Origin: a virus
Reading direction: 5' to 3' (one strand)
DNA: 33,011 nt
Virus record (IMG/VR): IMGVR_UViG_3300031673_000287
Span: 1 to 33,011 of that record
In this document: one piece after another, positions 15,833-25,091 of the stretch
Position numbering within the stretch: the stretch's first letter is position 1
Layout: every line of letters starts with the position of its first letter
Notes under the pieces: generated by a model
Told to the model about the DNA's origin: nothing
Databases searched by the model: none
Seen by the model: the letters and a program-made list of their open reading frames with translations, nothing else
Program-made: the position numbers and the translations under genes

Positions 15833-17350
15833 TTAATATAGAAAAGCGTATTTTAACGCTATTATTCTTAATGCTTTAGCTTCGTCATCTGTTACCTGCG
15901 CGTCAATTCTACCCTGGAATGATTCGTTTATATCCGAAGTTAATCCCTCAATTACCTCTTCCACGTTCTTTGTCCATGCGAACGGCCCCCAAAGGTCTTC
16001 TATGAGCTTAGATAAATCCGCGATAACATCCTTCGGAGATATTGCCCATTCTACATTAGTTATTGCATTATTATCTACAACCACGCCACGATCATAAGGA
16101 GATAGGCTGAAAATTTGCTCAAGAGAATAAGCCTTCGCCTGTCTCGAATGAAGAGACACTGCATCAAACCATTCCTCCGTATCTGCTCCGGTAGGTGTTT
16201 TTCTATATGTCAAAGGAATATCACCCCAGCGCATAACTCCATCATTTCCTATTTTTATAAATCCCATTCCTGCCTTAAAAAGAGCATCCTGGCTTCCATA
16301 ATTTACATTTGGAATTGTTGTGTCTCCGGATAATCCTACATCTGTTGTTTTATAGGGTCTTGCAGGATTAAGATTTTGCTCTTGAGCTATGCGACCTGCA
16401 AGAGCTGCTGCATACTCAAATTCTGGATAATATCCTCTTGCTGCCCATACAGTTCCTATCCATTCTGAATTTATAGTTGCAGGAATAGCCAATGCCTCAT
16501 CGTATGTTTTATCAACATACGCTGTATAAGCTCCAAACATTCTATGAATAGTTGGAGCACTTCTTGCATCTCCAGCGTCCTTAATTATTCCAAGATTTGT
16601 TGCGTCGTTAAAGGGGCATGTAAATTGAGTATACCATCTATCACCGAGCTTATCTTCTTCTCCGGAATCAAAAAAAATATCGTGAATATCAGGAGTTCCA
16701 GTTCCTCCAGCAAGGTATCCATCCACGTTTTCGATTACAACAGTTGTACCTCCAGGAGATTCTCCTGCCTGAACTTCTCCGCCTGGATTCTGTTTTATCA
16801 AAATTTTGTTTCCTTCTGTTCCTTTAAATTTTGATGTTATTGTTACAACTCCAATAGCATTAATTGCCGTGACTGCAATATTTCTATTTGAATCAATAGC
16901 ATCTTCTAACGCATCTCCAATGATAGTAGGAGTGTCATCTTTTTTAACATTAAATCTTACTAACTCTCCTCCGAAAGAAAAATAAAAAGTTCCTCCTTTT
17001 GTTGCGTTTACAGCAAATGTAATTGTCTCAGTTGCAGCAACAGCTCCTACAGCATCTGGAATAGGTGCAATATACACACCTCCTCCAGAATTAAAAACAG
17101 AATTAGGAAAAGCGAGTGCCTGCCTGTGAAGATGTGATCCCCAACCCGCTATATCACCTACAGCCTCCTTGCTTGAAACTTTTACTAATTCATAATCTAC
17201 TATTCCAGTTTTAAGCGGATCATATTGACCTATTATTACAGGTGTAGGCGGAATAAAGAAACTTGCCGCGCTTCTCAATACACCTGCAATCTCAATATCA
17301 ATGTTAGACGCTCTATCGCTTTGCGATATATTATTAAAACTTATTGTCAT
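15833..17350 (-). CDS. Contractile tail sheath protein
   Basis: A 505-residue protein from ATG 17350, chosen because aaaggaggt lies just upstream; a longer in-frame version would overlap the previous gene. The N-terminal part (PPTPVIIGQYDPLKTG, YELVKVSSKEAVGDIAGWGS) and the ILIKQ-type beta domain in the middle fit Mu gpL-like sheaths, as does the C-terminal helical block (ISPKDVIADLSKLIEDLW). The adjacent tube gene supports it and shows that the tail is contractile. Confidence 0.85.
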   Translation of the reverse strand: MTISFNNISQSDRASNIDIEIAGVLRSAASFFIPPTPVIIGQYDPLKTGIVDYELVKVSSKEAVGDIAGWGSHLHRQALAFPNSVFNSGGGVYIAPIPDAVGAVAATETITFAVNATKGGTFYFSFGGELVRFNVKKDDTPTIIGDALEDAIDSNRNIAVTAINAIGVVTITSKFKGTEGNKILIKQNPGGEVQAGESPGGTTVVIENVDGYLAGGTGTPDIHDIFFDSGEEDKLGDRWYTQFTCPFNDATNLGIIKDAGDARSAPTIHRMFGAYTAYVDKTYDEALAIPATINSEWIGTVWAARGYYPEFEYAAALAGRIAQEQNLNPARPYKTTDVGLSGDTTIPNVNYGSQDALFKAGMGFIKIGNDGVMRWGDIPLTYRKTPTGADTEEWFDAVSLHSRQAKAYSLEQIFSLSPYDRGVVVDNNAITNVEWAISPKDVIADLSKLIEDLWGPFAWTKNVEEVIEGLTSDINESFQGRIDAQVTDDEAKALRIIALKYAFLY

Positions 17351-17363
17351 CTTGAAACCTCCT

Positions 17364-17948
17364 TTAAGAATAATTAAATTGTACACGCCATGAGTCTATT
17401 ATTTCTAAATCTACCGTTTGTAATGCTGGAGAAATTATATCATCCGGAGCATAAGGAAAATCACATGAAAAAATATATCTGGCCGGAGCATACATTGAAG
17501 ATGATTGCCTATCATCTTCAATATCATAAAATTGTAATGAAGATTCAATTCTCCTTCTAATCTTTCCAACTGAAATATTGAACCTAACATTTTTCATTGC
17601 CTTAATTGCAAACATAACTTGTGATGTTAGAAGTTGTAATCTTATAATAGCAGATTCATCAGCAGGAACTAAATCAGTATCAGATCCCCTAACATACATA
17701 TCAAGATGATATGTTGCTGTTTGCATTTCTCCATATTCAGATGATTCTTTTGAGATAGGATCAACTTTGTTAAGCAAAATATTTACAAGCGCTTTATTAG
17801 TAACACTTTCGATATACGGCCTTGCTCTATTTTTTGAAACTTCAAATCCAAGAACAGGATCCTCAGCATATTCAGCATCCGCAACTTCTTTTATAGCATC
17901 GTAAATTCCTTCTATTGCCTGCGCATATAATGGAAAAGATATACTCAT
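17364..17948 (-). CDS. Tail terminator/completion protein (putative)
   Basis: A 194-residue protein upstream of the sheath gene, the position of Mu gp37-type or lambda U-type terminators. It opens with a helix (LYAQAIEGIYDAIKEVADA) and has a beta-rich middle (MQTATYHLDMYVRG). The role follows from position; the sequence is only compatible. Its start overlaps the preceding stop (ATGA). Confidence 0.55.
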   Translation of the reverse strand: MSISFPLYAQAIEGIYDAIKEVADAEYAEDPVLGFEVSKNRARPYIESVTNKALVNILLNKVDPISKESSEYGEMQTATYHLDMYVRGSDTDLVPADESAIIRLQLLTSQVMFAIKAMKNVRFNISVGKIRRRIESSLQFYDIEDDRQSSSMYAPARYIFSCDFPYAPDDIISPALQTVDLEIIDSWRVQFNYS

Positions 17949-18295
17949 TCTATTATCCTCAATGTTGTTGTTACCATTCCCAATGTCCTATCTTGCATCG
18001 GATCATTAAAAATTCCAGTTCTTGTTTCTCCTTTTGAATTAACAAAAGTTATTTTCCACTTCTCAAAATTATCATTATGCGTTATAGTCAAGTCGTCAAT
18101 ATGAAAACTAACAGCCATCTTGTTACTCAAGATAGGAAAACCAGTCTCAGGCTCAATTCCTATTCCAACATCAATAAAGAAAATATTTATATTCTGGCTT
18201 TCGGATAAATTATTCTCTATTATCGCCGGAATCGAAAATCCCTTGTTTAGAATTCTTTGGTTTGCTGCCTTCGCTTTTTCGTATAGGTTCGACAT
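17945..18295 (-). CDS. Head-tail joining protein (FII-like, putative)
   Basis: A 116-residue protein that starts MSNLYEKAKAANQRILNKGF and turns beta-rich, with ..SFHIDDLTITHNDNFEKW and a DRTLGMVTTTLRII end. Position between capsid and tail terminator fits a head-tail joiner. Its first 86 bases overlap the previous gene in another frame; both frames look coding. Confidence 0.5.
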   Translation of the reverse strand: MSNLYEKAKAANQRILNKGFSIPAIIENNLSESQNINIFFIDVGIGIEPETGFPILSNKMAVSFHIDDLTITHNDNFEKWKITFVNSKGETRTGIFNDPMQDRTLGMVTTTLRIIE

Positions 18296-18491
18296 CTGTT
18301 ATTGTTTCCATATTACTTTCTCTTGTTATAGTTTTGGTTTCTGATTCTATCGCTCCTGATTTAATAAATGTTTCTATCAATTTTTCAGATTTCCAAAACT
18401 CTAAAACCTCTCCTGGAACAGCTCTATCGACTTGCAATCGATAGAGCTGATTTCCTATTTTTACAGGCCCGATTGGTCTTTTAACTATCAT
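18210..18491 (-). CDS. Small connector-region protein
   Basis: A 93-residue protein (MIVKRPIGPVKIGNQLYRLQ) with a charged C-terminus. It has no recognised domain. It starts over the previous stop and overlaps the next gene by 86 bases. The coding sequence for LYRLQVDR contains a perfect 11-bp inverted repeat (see separate entry). Confidence 0.55.
   Translation of the reverse strand: MIVKRPIGPVKIGNQLYRLQVDRAVPGEVLEFWKSEKLIETFIKSGAIESETKTITRESNMETITDVEPIRKSEGSKPKNSKQGIFDSGDNRE
18420..18448. promoter_or_regulatory. Perfect 11-bp inverted repeat inside coding sequence
   Basis: Arms agctctatcga and tcgatagagct with a 7-base loop. It sits near the 5' end of the 18210-18491 gene, just downstream of the capsid gene and one small gene. 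No U-run follows, so it is not an intrinsic terminator. It could be an mRNA-processing or protein-binding site. Confidence 0.4.
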
Positions 18492-18706
18492 GCTTCGTCA
18501 CCGGAAATATTATTTTTCTTTTTTGATTCCTTTTTTGAATATTGCTCCAGCTCTTTTTCTTTGTACTCTCTACAGAGTCCATTTTCAATCGCTGTGTCAA
18601 TATCGCCTATGAAATCAACAAGAGTAAAAATTCTTCCTTCCGTCATAACCTTTCTCCGGCCTGTAAGCTTTTTACCTTTGCATACTATGTATTTTTCTTC
18701 TTTCAT
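18488..18706 (-). CDS. Small head-region protein
   Basis: A 72-residue basic protein (MKEEKYIVCKGKKLTGRRKV) right after the capsid gene, the place of lambda FI. Strong ribosome site aggagg. The first half looks folded (RIFTLVDFIGDIDTAIENG), and the C-terminal part is lysine/glutamate-rich and probably disordered. Function is unknown. Confidence 0.55.
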   Translation of the reverse strand: MKEEKYIVCKGKKLTGRRKVMTEGRIFTLVDFIGDIDTAIENGLCREYKEKELEQYSKKESKKKNNISGDEA

Positions 18707-18716
18707 TTTTTGCCTC

Positions 18717-19934
18717 CTACCATGCCGGTAATGTTATTTCTTGAACTATGTACTGTATTCCGTTGTACCATATTCCTTGCGCGAATGCCCATGCCCATTC
18801 TTCCTGAGTCAAAGTTTTTACGTTTGGATTAGGATCAACAAACGCAATCAGTCCTCTCTTGACTGAAAGTTGCATATATGGGTGTAATGGTTTTAGCAAG
18901 TATGCTATTTTATCAGGAACACCATCATAAGAAACTGTATTATTGTTAAGAGTTAATGTCTCACCATCATAACCTATAATCCTTCTTATGTTTGTTATTG
19001 ATGGGTATCTTTTTGTATCCAGGGTAACATCCGGGAAGCCTGATAAAACTCTACCTATGTGGCGAGCATCAACCTCGTTCGTAAGAATTAACAAATTATC
19101 TACACTAACTTTTCTCTGTGTTGATGGGTCTATTCTTTTTTCCAGATCGTCAATTCCATTTTCGATTGTTAAATATAAAAGCTCCTGACGTTTTGCTCCG
19201 GAAGTGATATCCGCAGGAGTTTGTTGACCACCTGAATATGAAAAATTTATTATCGGGCTTAATGCCAGATCATTTCTCAGTGCTCCGTGTCCTCTTGTAA
19301 CTGCACGACTAACCTTTGACATATCAAGTCGCTTATCGTACCATTTCGCAAGTAAGGTATACGAAAAACCAGCAGTATATGCAAAATGCTCAAAAGTGTC
19401 AGTGCTGCCTCCCATCAATTCTCCTTGTCTCACAGCCTGTCCTTCGAGATTATTTTCTTCAAAAATAACAGTCGGATCAATCATCTCAATAACTTTTGCT
19501 GTTTTTGTTGCGTCAAGATTGACGTTTTCATTATAAATGAAATTACCAAAATATGGATATTCATGGACTCCTTGCGTAAGAGAAATTTCATATGCTCTCC
19601 AAAATAGTTCCCATTCTGGCATAAGTGTATTAGAGGAAGCGTTGGGATCTAATCTTCCTGCCCTCATCCTATCATTAACACTCAATTTTTCTTTTCCGAG
19701 TGGAACATCAAACCCACTTGGATATTTTCCTGAAAATGCTACTGAATACATGTCACTGATTTTCTCTGCACTATTGAGTAGATCATATTTAGCAGTCTCT
19801 TCCATGTCCTTAAATTTTCCGCCCATGTTATCCTTTACAACGCTTACCGGGTTATCAATAAAAACCTTCCCGGATCGCAGTGCTTCAACATTCTTTTCCC
19901 GCAAACTATCTTTTGTTATTAGTTCAATAGTCAT
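18717..19934 (-). CDS. Major capsid protein (lambda gpE class)
   Basis: A 405-residue protein placed after protease/scaffold and decoration genes, as in lambda C-Nu3-D-E. It has an N-arm, a long helical region (DMEETAKYDLLNSAEKISDM), and a C-terminal block rich in structured motifs (YLLKPLHPYMQLSVKRGLI, WAWAFAQGIWYNGIQYIVQE). The ribosome site aaggagg is strong, consistent with very high expression. Assignment rests on order, length and ribosome site strength; no short signature is decisive. Confidence 0.75.
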   Translation of the reverse strand: MTIELITKDSLREKNVEALRSGKVFIDNPVSVVKDNMGGKFKDMEETAKYDLLNSAEKISDMYSVAFSGKYPSGFDVPLGKEKLSVNDRMRAGRLDPNASSNTLMPEWELFWRAYEISLTQGVHEYPYFGNFIYNENVNLDATKTAKVIEMIDPTVIFEENNLEGQAVRQGELMGGSTDTFEHFAYTAGFSYTLLAKWYDKRLDMSKVSRAVTRGHGALRNDLALSPIINFSYSGGQQTPADITSGAKRQELLYLTIENGIDDLEKRIDPSTQRKVSVDNLLILTNEVDARHIGRVLSGFPDVTLDTKRYPSITNIRRIIGYDGETLTLNNNTVSYDGVPDKIAYLLKPLHPYMQLSVKRGLIAFVDPNPNVKTLTQEEWAWAFAQGIWYNGIQYIVQEITLPAW

Positions 19935-19947
19935 ATTGTTTGCCTCC

Positions 19948-20685
19948 TTATATGTAATAGACGTGAACTATGCCACGTCCTGCCGCAGACGCAGCAAATA
20001 TTTTAACGCCATCGGCGCCGACAACTCTTGTAGAATCGTCTATGGTTCCAGCCCTTGCCAGAATTTCATCCGTAATACAGTCAATTGCATCTGTGATTAC
20101 AGCCGGAGTTCCAGCGCCTGTTTTCACTTGCATTGTTTCCAGCGCAACTGCCGCAGTACAAAGAACTGTCGCATCAATTATTTTTGCGCCTAATGGAATA
20201 TTAACAACGATTCCTGCCGATGCGTCTGCTACAATTGCAGTTTCCACAACTTTCAGGCCCTGCCCGATAGGAATTCCAGTGCGCGCCAAGTATGCAATAA
20301 AGCTAACGTCTGTAGTAGCTCCTCCAGTTCCGCCGAATGCTGTTATCTTTCCGATTGCAATCGATCCTGGTTCCGGGGTAGCTCTTAATAATCCAGCAGC
20401 AGATGATCCTCCTGGAAGAAAATAAATCTCTTCGCCTACTACGAACGTGTCAGTAGCTTCCATTTGTTTTGTTTGCTGTACGCGATAGGGCTTAATGTTT
20501 ATCATTCCTTTTTCGCCATCTGCTATTAAAGGAAAGTTTCTGACTTCTCCAAAATATCCGTCAAGATATACAAGTTCAAGTTCATCAACATCTCTTCCAA
20601 GATTGTTTGTGACTTCGACTTGAAATACATCAAGACAGGGTTCCACATAATCAAAATTGTTTGCCGGTACTGCTGTTAGTGTCAT
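19948..20685 (-). CDS. Capsid decoration protein (DUF2190-like) with extra C-terminal domain
   Basis: A 245-residue protein. Residues 20-115 fit the DUF2190/decoration type (VTNNLGRDVDELELVYLDGY, PGSIAIGKITAFGG), usually about 110 residues long. Residues 135-245 form an added Ala/Val/Ile-rich beta domain (KVVETAIVADASAGIVVNIP, GRGIVHVYYI). It lies between scaffold and capsid genes like lambda D. Its ribosome site aggagg lies at the end of the protease gene. Confidence 0.65.
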   Translation of the reverse strand: MTLTAVPANNFDYVEPCLDVFQVEVTNNLGRDVDELELVYLDGYFGEVRNFPLIADGEKGMINIKPYRVQQTKQMEATDTFVVGEEIYFLPGGSSAAGLLRATPEPGSIAIGKITAFGGTGGATTDVSFIAYLARTGIPIGQGLKVVETAIVADASAGIVVNIPLGAKIIDATVLCTAAVALETMQVKTGAGTPAVITDAIDCITDEILARAGTIDDSTRVVGADGVKIFAASAAGRGIVHVYYI

Positions 20686-20687
20686 AT

Positions 20688-21017
20688 TTATGCCTCCTGT
20701 ACTGCGCTATGAGTTGCGCCTGTTTCACTACTTGCTGTTGTATCGGTTCCAGTAGCGATGCCTTGGGGCGATTCTAATGCCGCCAGAAAATTTCCGTTGC
20801 TCATTACTGCCATCATAGATGCTATTGTTTCGTCTTTACTACTTCCATTTTTTACACATTCATCTATTTTTGCTAATAACACCGGATGCTTTTTGTATTC
20901 TTCCTTTTCTTTTAAAGCAAGAATCCCAGAAACACGTGCCTTCTCTTCATCCCTGCCCACCTGCTTAATTGCGGCGTAGGCTTCGGGATTTTCTTTTTTT
21001 AATTCTTCTGCTGTCAT
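20688..21017 (-). CDS. Nested scaffold protein, in-frame internal start (Nu3-like)
   Basis: ATG 21017 (residue 244 of the protease, MTAEELKKENPEAYAAI) has the ribosome site aaaggagg at 6 bases, much stronger than expected inside a gene. The 109-residue product is helical and charged, as scaffolds are. This mirrors lambda Nu3 inside gene C. Confidence 0.7.
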   Translation of the reverse strand: MTAEELKKENPEAYAAIKQVGRDEEKARVSGILALKEKEEYKKHPVLLAKIDECVKNGSSKDETIASMMAVMSNGNFLAALESPQGIATGTDTTASSETGATHSAVQEA

Positions 21018-21746
21018 ATCAGCCTCCTTTTTTTCTCCGCCCACGGCGGGTATATTATCAACTGCGATATTCGCAGGAGTTTTCTCTGGTTCTTTTTTAG
21101 CAAAAGGTTCAATTTTAAAAAATGCTGCTGCTTGATACACCCCTTCGCTATATGATTTATCTTCTCTAATTTTTGCAAACACTGAATCTACCTGCATTTT
21201 TGCGCTTGCAAATGCTGAATCCCTATCTTTGTCTTCATCTGTTTTTATTATCTCATCTACAAATCCAGCAGCTTTTATTTCTTCTCCAAAAAGCCAGGTC
21301 TCATCATCCATCATTTTTCGCAAGTCATCAATATTTTTTCCTGTTTTTGTTGCATAAACTTTTGCCATTATTTTTGCAATACTATCAAGATATTTTCCAG
21401 TAGTGTACATTTCCCTATGATCTCCAGCGGCAAATGACCATGGATTATGTATCATATATGCAGCGTTATCCTCTGCTGATACATTATTTGCAACTTCATT
21501 GCACGCTATATAAGTTATCATAGATGCAGCCAGACCCTTTAGTGTAATATTTATTATTGCATCAATATTTTCTCTCCTGTAATCTCTTATATCGTTATAT
21601 ATTTTAATTCCTTCCCATACAGAGCCTCCAGGGCTTGCAATATTAATTTCAAGATCATCCCCATTAGCTTTTTTTAATTCATTCCTTACAAATGCTGAGT
21701 CAATATCGTATCCAACTTCTCCGTATAAATCTATTATAGTACTCAT
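20688..21746 (-). CDS. Head maturation protease (ClpP-type) with scaffold domain
   Basis: A 352-residue protein. Residues 1-170 form a ClpP-like fold: oxyanion region SPGGSVWEG (38-46), nucleophile Ser75 in GLAASM, His100 in MIHNPW, and a DETWLFGEEIKAAGFVDE block (148-165), which holds the probable Asp. Residues from about 244 are helical and charged, a scaffold. The layout matches lambda C with Nu3 nested in its 3' end. It should cleave the scaffold and capsid proteins in procapsids. Confidence 0.85.
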   Translation of the reverse strand: MSTIIDLYGEVGYDIDSAFVRNELKKANGDDLEINIASPGGSVWEGIKIYNDIRDYRRENIDAIINITLKGLAASMITYIACNEVANNVSAEDNAAYMIHNPWSFAAGDHREMYTTGKYLDSIAKIMAKVYATKTGKNIDDLRKMMDDETWLFGEEIKAAGFVDEIIKTDEDKDRDSAFASAKMQVDSVFAKIREDKSYSEGVYQAAAFFKIEPFAKKEPEKTPANIAVDNIPAVGGEKKEADMTAEELKKENPEAYAAIKQVGRDEEKARVSGILALKEKEEYKKHPVLLAKIDECVKNGSSKDETIASMMAVMSNGNFLAALESPQGIATGTDTTASSETGATHSAVQEA

Positions 21747-21962
21747 TTATTTATCCTTTTTTATATCACTAACTTTTGTATGAAGCTCCGGGTCTATGCT
21801 CAATATTGCAGGTTCCATCATTCCTTTTTGTTCGTTCATTTGCTTTGCTACTTCAGTATGCAATTTATTCAATAATGACAAACTAACTTTTGCTGGTAGT
21901 TCGCCTAATGCCTGAAAAATTAAATTAGCTTCGTTTTCGTTAAGTTCAAAATTAAAAATCAT
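21747..21962 (-). CDS. Small conserved phage protein
   Basis: A 71-residue protein (MIFNFELNENEANLIFQALG) of a kind common in phages, with a helix and an LPAKV turn. Function is unknown. It abuts the protease start (21746). Confidence 0.55.
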   Translation of the reverse strand: MIFNFELNENEANLIFQALGELPAKVSLSLLNKLHTEVAKQMNEQKGMMEPAILSIDPELHTKVSDIKKDK

Positions 21963-21963
21963 T

Positions 21964-22185
21964 TTATTCTCCTTGTTTGTCTCTCAATCTATTTATTTCT
22001 TTTTTTATCCAACAAATGTCTTTTTCAATTCCTGGTAAAAGTTTTTCTAGTTTATCAGTTTTCTCAAATAAAATATCAAATTTCCTGCCCTGACTTTTCA
22101 AATACATGCCAAACAAAGGATAGCTGCCAGATATAACAAGAGCGAGAGCAGCAAGGATAATTTGAATAATCGTTGAATTTTCCAC
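21964..22185 (-). CDS. Small membrane protein with coiled coil
   Basis: A 73-residue protein starting at GTG 22185, with aaaggag 11 bases upstream. One N-terminal membrane span (IIQIILAALALVISGSYPLF) is followed by a charged coiled-coil-like tail (KTDKLEKLLPGIEKDICWIKKE). Holins and spanin-like proteins have such forms, and none is obvious elsewhere, but this is inference. Confidence 0.5.
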   Translation of the reverse strand: MENSTIIQIILAALALVISGSYPLFGMYLKSQGRKFDILFEKTDKLEKLLPGIEKDICWIKKEINRLRDKQGE

Positions 22186-22201
22186 ATTTATTTAAGCTCC
22201 T

Positions 22202-25090
22202 TTATTTCCTAACGCTATAATATATATTTCTGATCAGTATAGCTACCGAATCCGTTGCATTCCATACCACAACATTTACTTCACAGTTAGTGAAAAAATC
22301 CGCGATTCCATTCGGAAACACATCTATCGAGTTACCTGCCGTTATATTAGCTCTTCCTATCGCCCCACATAATTCTCCAAGCTGGTAAGAATTTGTACCT
22401 GTTCCATTGTCTGTGAAATTTATAGCTGCTCCTCCTAACGTATAAGAAACTTGAAATGTATCTGTTTGTTTATTTACAACATAATAAACAACATCTTTTC
22501 TTAATCCTGTTGAAAGTGTACCAGCAGAATTTTTAAATGTAATTATATCTCCGTTTACTCTTGGTGTTGCTGTTTCATTTATTACATCAGTTATATTATT
22601 AAATGTTACTATTCTTTGTGTTGGTTTAGTCCCGAAAAATTGTGCGCGTAAGTTTTTTGCTGCTGTTTGGGGATCCATATTCACATTAGATGATAATTTT
22701 AGCGTAACATTTTCTGTTCCGATATATTTTCCAGTTCCATTTATATTCAATTCCGTTCTCGAAACTTTATCCGCTATAAAATTTATTCCTGTTGTTACCA
22801 AAATTTTAGCGTTTACGGCAGGAATATTTACAAAAGTAGTTGTATTGCCCTCTGATCTTGCTTCAAGTACTACTGTGCTATCCGCAATTGGATCGTTTCC
22901 TGAAAATTGCAGTCTTGGATGTTCCTCATCAGCAGAACCAGATGCAAGAAAAGAACCATCCCCTCTCATTTTCCCAACATGTATAGTTCCAATACCTTCA
23001 AGGTTATCTGCAACACTGGGAGCAATATATAACATACTTTCATTGCTTTCAAGTTTGCTTCTAAGTTTTAAAATTTCAATTACATCGGTACTGCTTCCTG
23101 TTATTCTATACATGCCTCCGCCAACTTCATTTCTGCCATCCTCGAAAGTTGTTACTCCTATTGTTACACTTGTTATATTGTTTAATTCTAACGGTTGCCC
23201 TGTCCCAAGAACAAGAAAATTTGTCTCTACATTAAACCGACTTCCTGTACCGCCAATAATTTTTCCCAATCTTGCACAACTTCCAACCACAAGATTTTGT
23301 ATTGATAAAGTACCATCCACAAAAAAATCATCTGAAAACAATCCACCGTAAGGTACATTTATAAAACTACTACCAATAAACCCAAGAAACTTACCGACTG
23401 CCACACCCCCATTCCAAAATTCATCTTTTCCTAGGTACGTAACACTTTTCCCAGCAACTGTGCTGAACCCAACATTACCAGTGCTTGAATTATATGCTTT
23501 TTCGCCAGGCAATAACACTATATTTTCATGTATTTCATATTGTATATCGGCAGGAAATTCTACTGCCGGACCAGAATTTACAACCAGGCCTAAATCAGAT
23601 TGATCTGATCCAGGAAGACTCCCTGCTGTAACAACCGCCACAACAGTATTGCCGCTCCCATCGTCAAGCGTAAATTCTCCACCGGCGCCCACCGCAACTG
23701 GAGTACCGCCATCCCAAGATAGAGTTTGTCCAGAGAAAGCATAAACAAGATCATACGTTCCTGCTGCTCCAGTTTGATCTTTCAGGTATACACCTGTTAT
23801 ATTCGTAGGATATTCAAGATAATATCCATGTGGTAATTGATCCTTACTTGTTACCTCAATTACGTTAGGTGTTCCAGGATTTGGTTTTATCAAATCCCCA
23901 TATTCATCGGCTATTAAAATAATTGCATCACCATTTGAGACAGCATCTGTTAGATTTGTTTCACCTTTCTTAATTACGAATGCAGCATCAACACAAGCTC
24001 CCTCAATAGAAGTTGGAATGATAATATCATTTCCTCCAGCAGCTCTTATGGCATCATTCCGTGATTTATATTCTCCATATCCATAAATCAAAAATCTTGT
24101 CATTCTTTTCGATATTGTCTCATAATCATAAGATGCAAAATCAATCCCATACATTATTATGTAATTTCCATCTGTCGCAGTATTCAATAATCCATCAGCA
24201 CACGCATATTTGTCAGTAGGAATTTGGGTTGTGGCTCCATCAAGCGAAGCTACGCCTGTTAATGCGCTTGTAGCTGGTAGAAAAGTATAACCAACAGCTT
24301 GATCTACAGTCGGAAAATTTATCCTTTCTCTTGTTTCTCCAGCTCCGATTCTGTTGATTTCTCCGGCGAGCTGTTTCAAACTTAAATCTGTTCCGCCCGG
24401 TTCTACCTCAAGCCCTGATTTCTTTATTGAACCTCTTGTTATAACATTGCTAATTTCATCGAGATTCTGACTGTGAAAAATAGGAAATACAAATACTCCT
24501 GTTATTGTGTCTGTGTTGAATGTTACTATATTCAAGTCTGTTTGATCTGATCCTGGAAGTTCGCTTACTCTCACATCAACCTGAATAGAACTTCCAGTAT
24601 CGCCCGTCTCACTCCATAAAGTGAAAGATCCTCCAGCACCCACAGCAACCGCATCACCATTTTCCCAAGATAATGTTTGGCCAGCGAAAGTATAATATAG
24701 ATCGTAGCTTGTAGCCGTCCCGGTAGGAGAATATAATCTTGTGCCAGTTATGTTGAAAGTAGGGCGATAACTTACGAATGCAAACAAAGACACCCTAATG
24801 CTTCCACATGTTCCATCAAGCTCATCTCGTGACAAGTTTAGTTCACGTTGTGTTATTGTACCATTCTGCTCAAAAACCAGCCATTTTCCAGCAACAGTTC
24901 CTATATCCGTTATTTGAATAGTCCGCGGAGCATACTCTACAATTTTTCTCGCCTCTGTTTCCTGATCGACAAAAACAACTTTCACATAACCAGTATCAAG
25001 CTTAGAGGAATCACCTACATTCTTCTTGAATGCTGCCGCATCAATTTCTATTATTCCAGTTGACAAATATTTATCTAACTTGTTACTCAT
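22202..25090 (-). CDS. Large fibre-like virion protein (962 residues) with duplicated module
   Basis: The start at 25090 (MSNKLDKYLSTGIIEIDAAA) has gaagaggtt just upstream. Two copies of a roughly 75-residue module, at residues about 122-199 and 439-513 counted from an alternative start nine codons earlier, share NITG, the core GQTLSW, VAVGAGG and LPGSDQ. The remainder is beta-rich with Asn/Gly/Thr turns (residues 520-900), typical of fibre or spike shafts. No hydrolase motif is clear. Its place between portal and protease points to a head or neck appendage. Confidence 0.55.
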   Translation of the reverse strand: MSNKLDKYLSTGIIEIDAAAFKKNVGDSSKLDTGYVKVVFVDQETEARKIVEYAPRTIQITDIGTVAGKWLVFEQNGTITQRELNLSRDELDGTCGSIRVSLFAFVSYRPTFNITGTRLYSPTGTATSYDLYYTFAGQTLSWENGDAVAVGAGGSFTLWSETGDTGSSIQVDVRVSELPGSDQTDLNIVTFNTDTITGVFVFPIFHSQNLDEISNVITRGSIKKSGLEVEPGGTDLSLKQLAGEINRIGAGETRERINFPTVDQAVGYTFLPATSALTGVASLDGATTQIPTDKYACADGLLNTATDGNYIIMYGIDFASYDYETISKRMTRFLIYGYGEYKSRNDAIRAAGGNDIIIPTSIEGACVDAAFVIKKGETNLTDAVSNGDAIILIADEYGDLIKPNPGTPNVIEVTSKDQLPHGYYLEYPTNITGVYLKDQTGAAGTYDLVYAFSGQTLSWDGGTPVAVGAGGEFTLDDGSGNTVVAVVTAGSLPGSDQSDLGLVVNSGPAVEFPADIQYEIHENIVLLPGEKAYNSSTGNVGFSTVAGKSVTYLGKDEFWNGGVAVGKFLGFIGSSFINVPYGGLFSDDFFVDGTLSIQNLVVGSCARLGKIIGGTGSRFNVETNFLVLGTGQPLELNNITSVTIGVTTFEDGRNEVGGGMYRITGSSTDVIEILKLRSKLESNESMLYIAPSVADNLEGIGTIHVGKMRGDGSFLASGSADEEHPRLQFSGNDPIADSTVVLEARSEGNTTTFVNIPAVNAKILVTTGINFIADKVSRTELNINGTGKYIGTENVTLKLSSNVNMDPQTAAKNLRAQFFGTKPTQRIVTFNNITDVINETATPRVNGDIITFKNSAGTLSTGLRKDVVYYVVNKQTDTFQVSYTLGGAAINFTDNGTGTNSYQLGELCGAIGRANITAGNSIDVFPNGIADFFTNCEVNVVVWNATDSVAILIRNIYYSVRK

Positions 25091-25091
25091 C

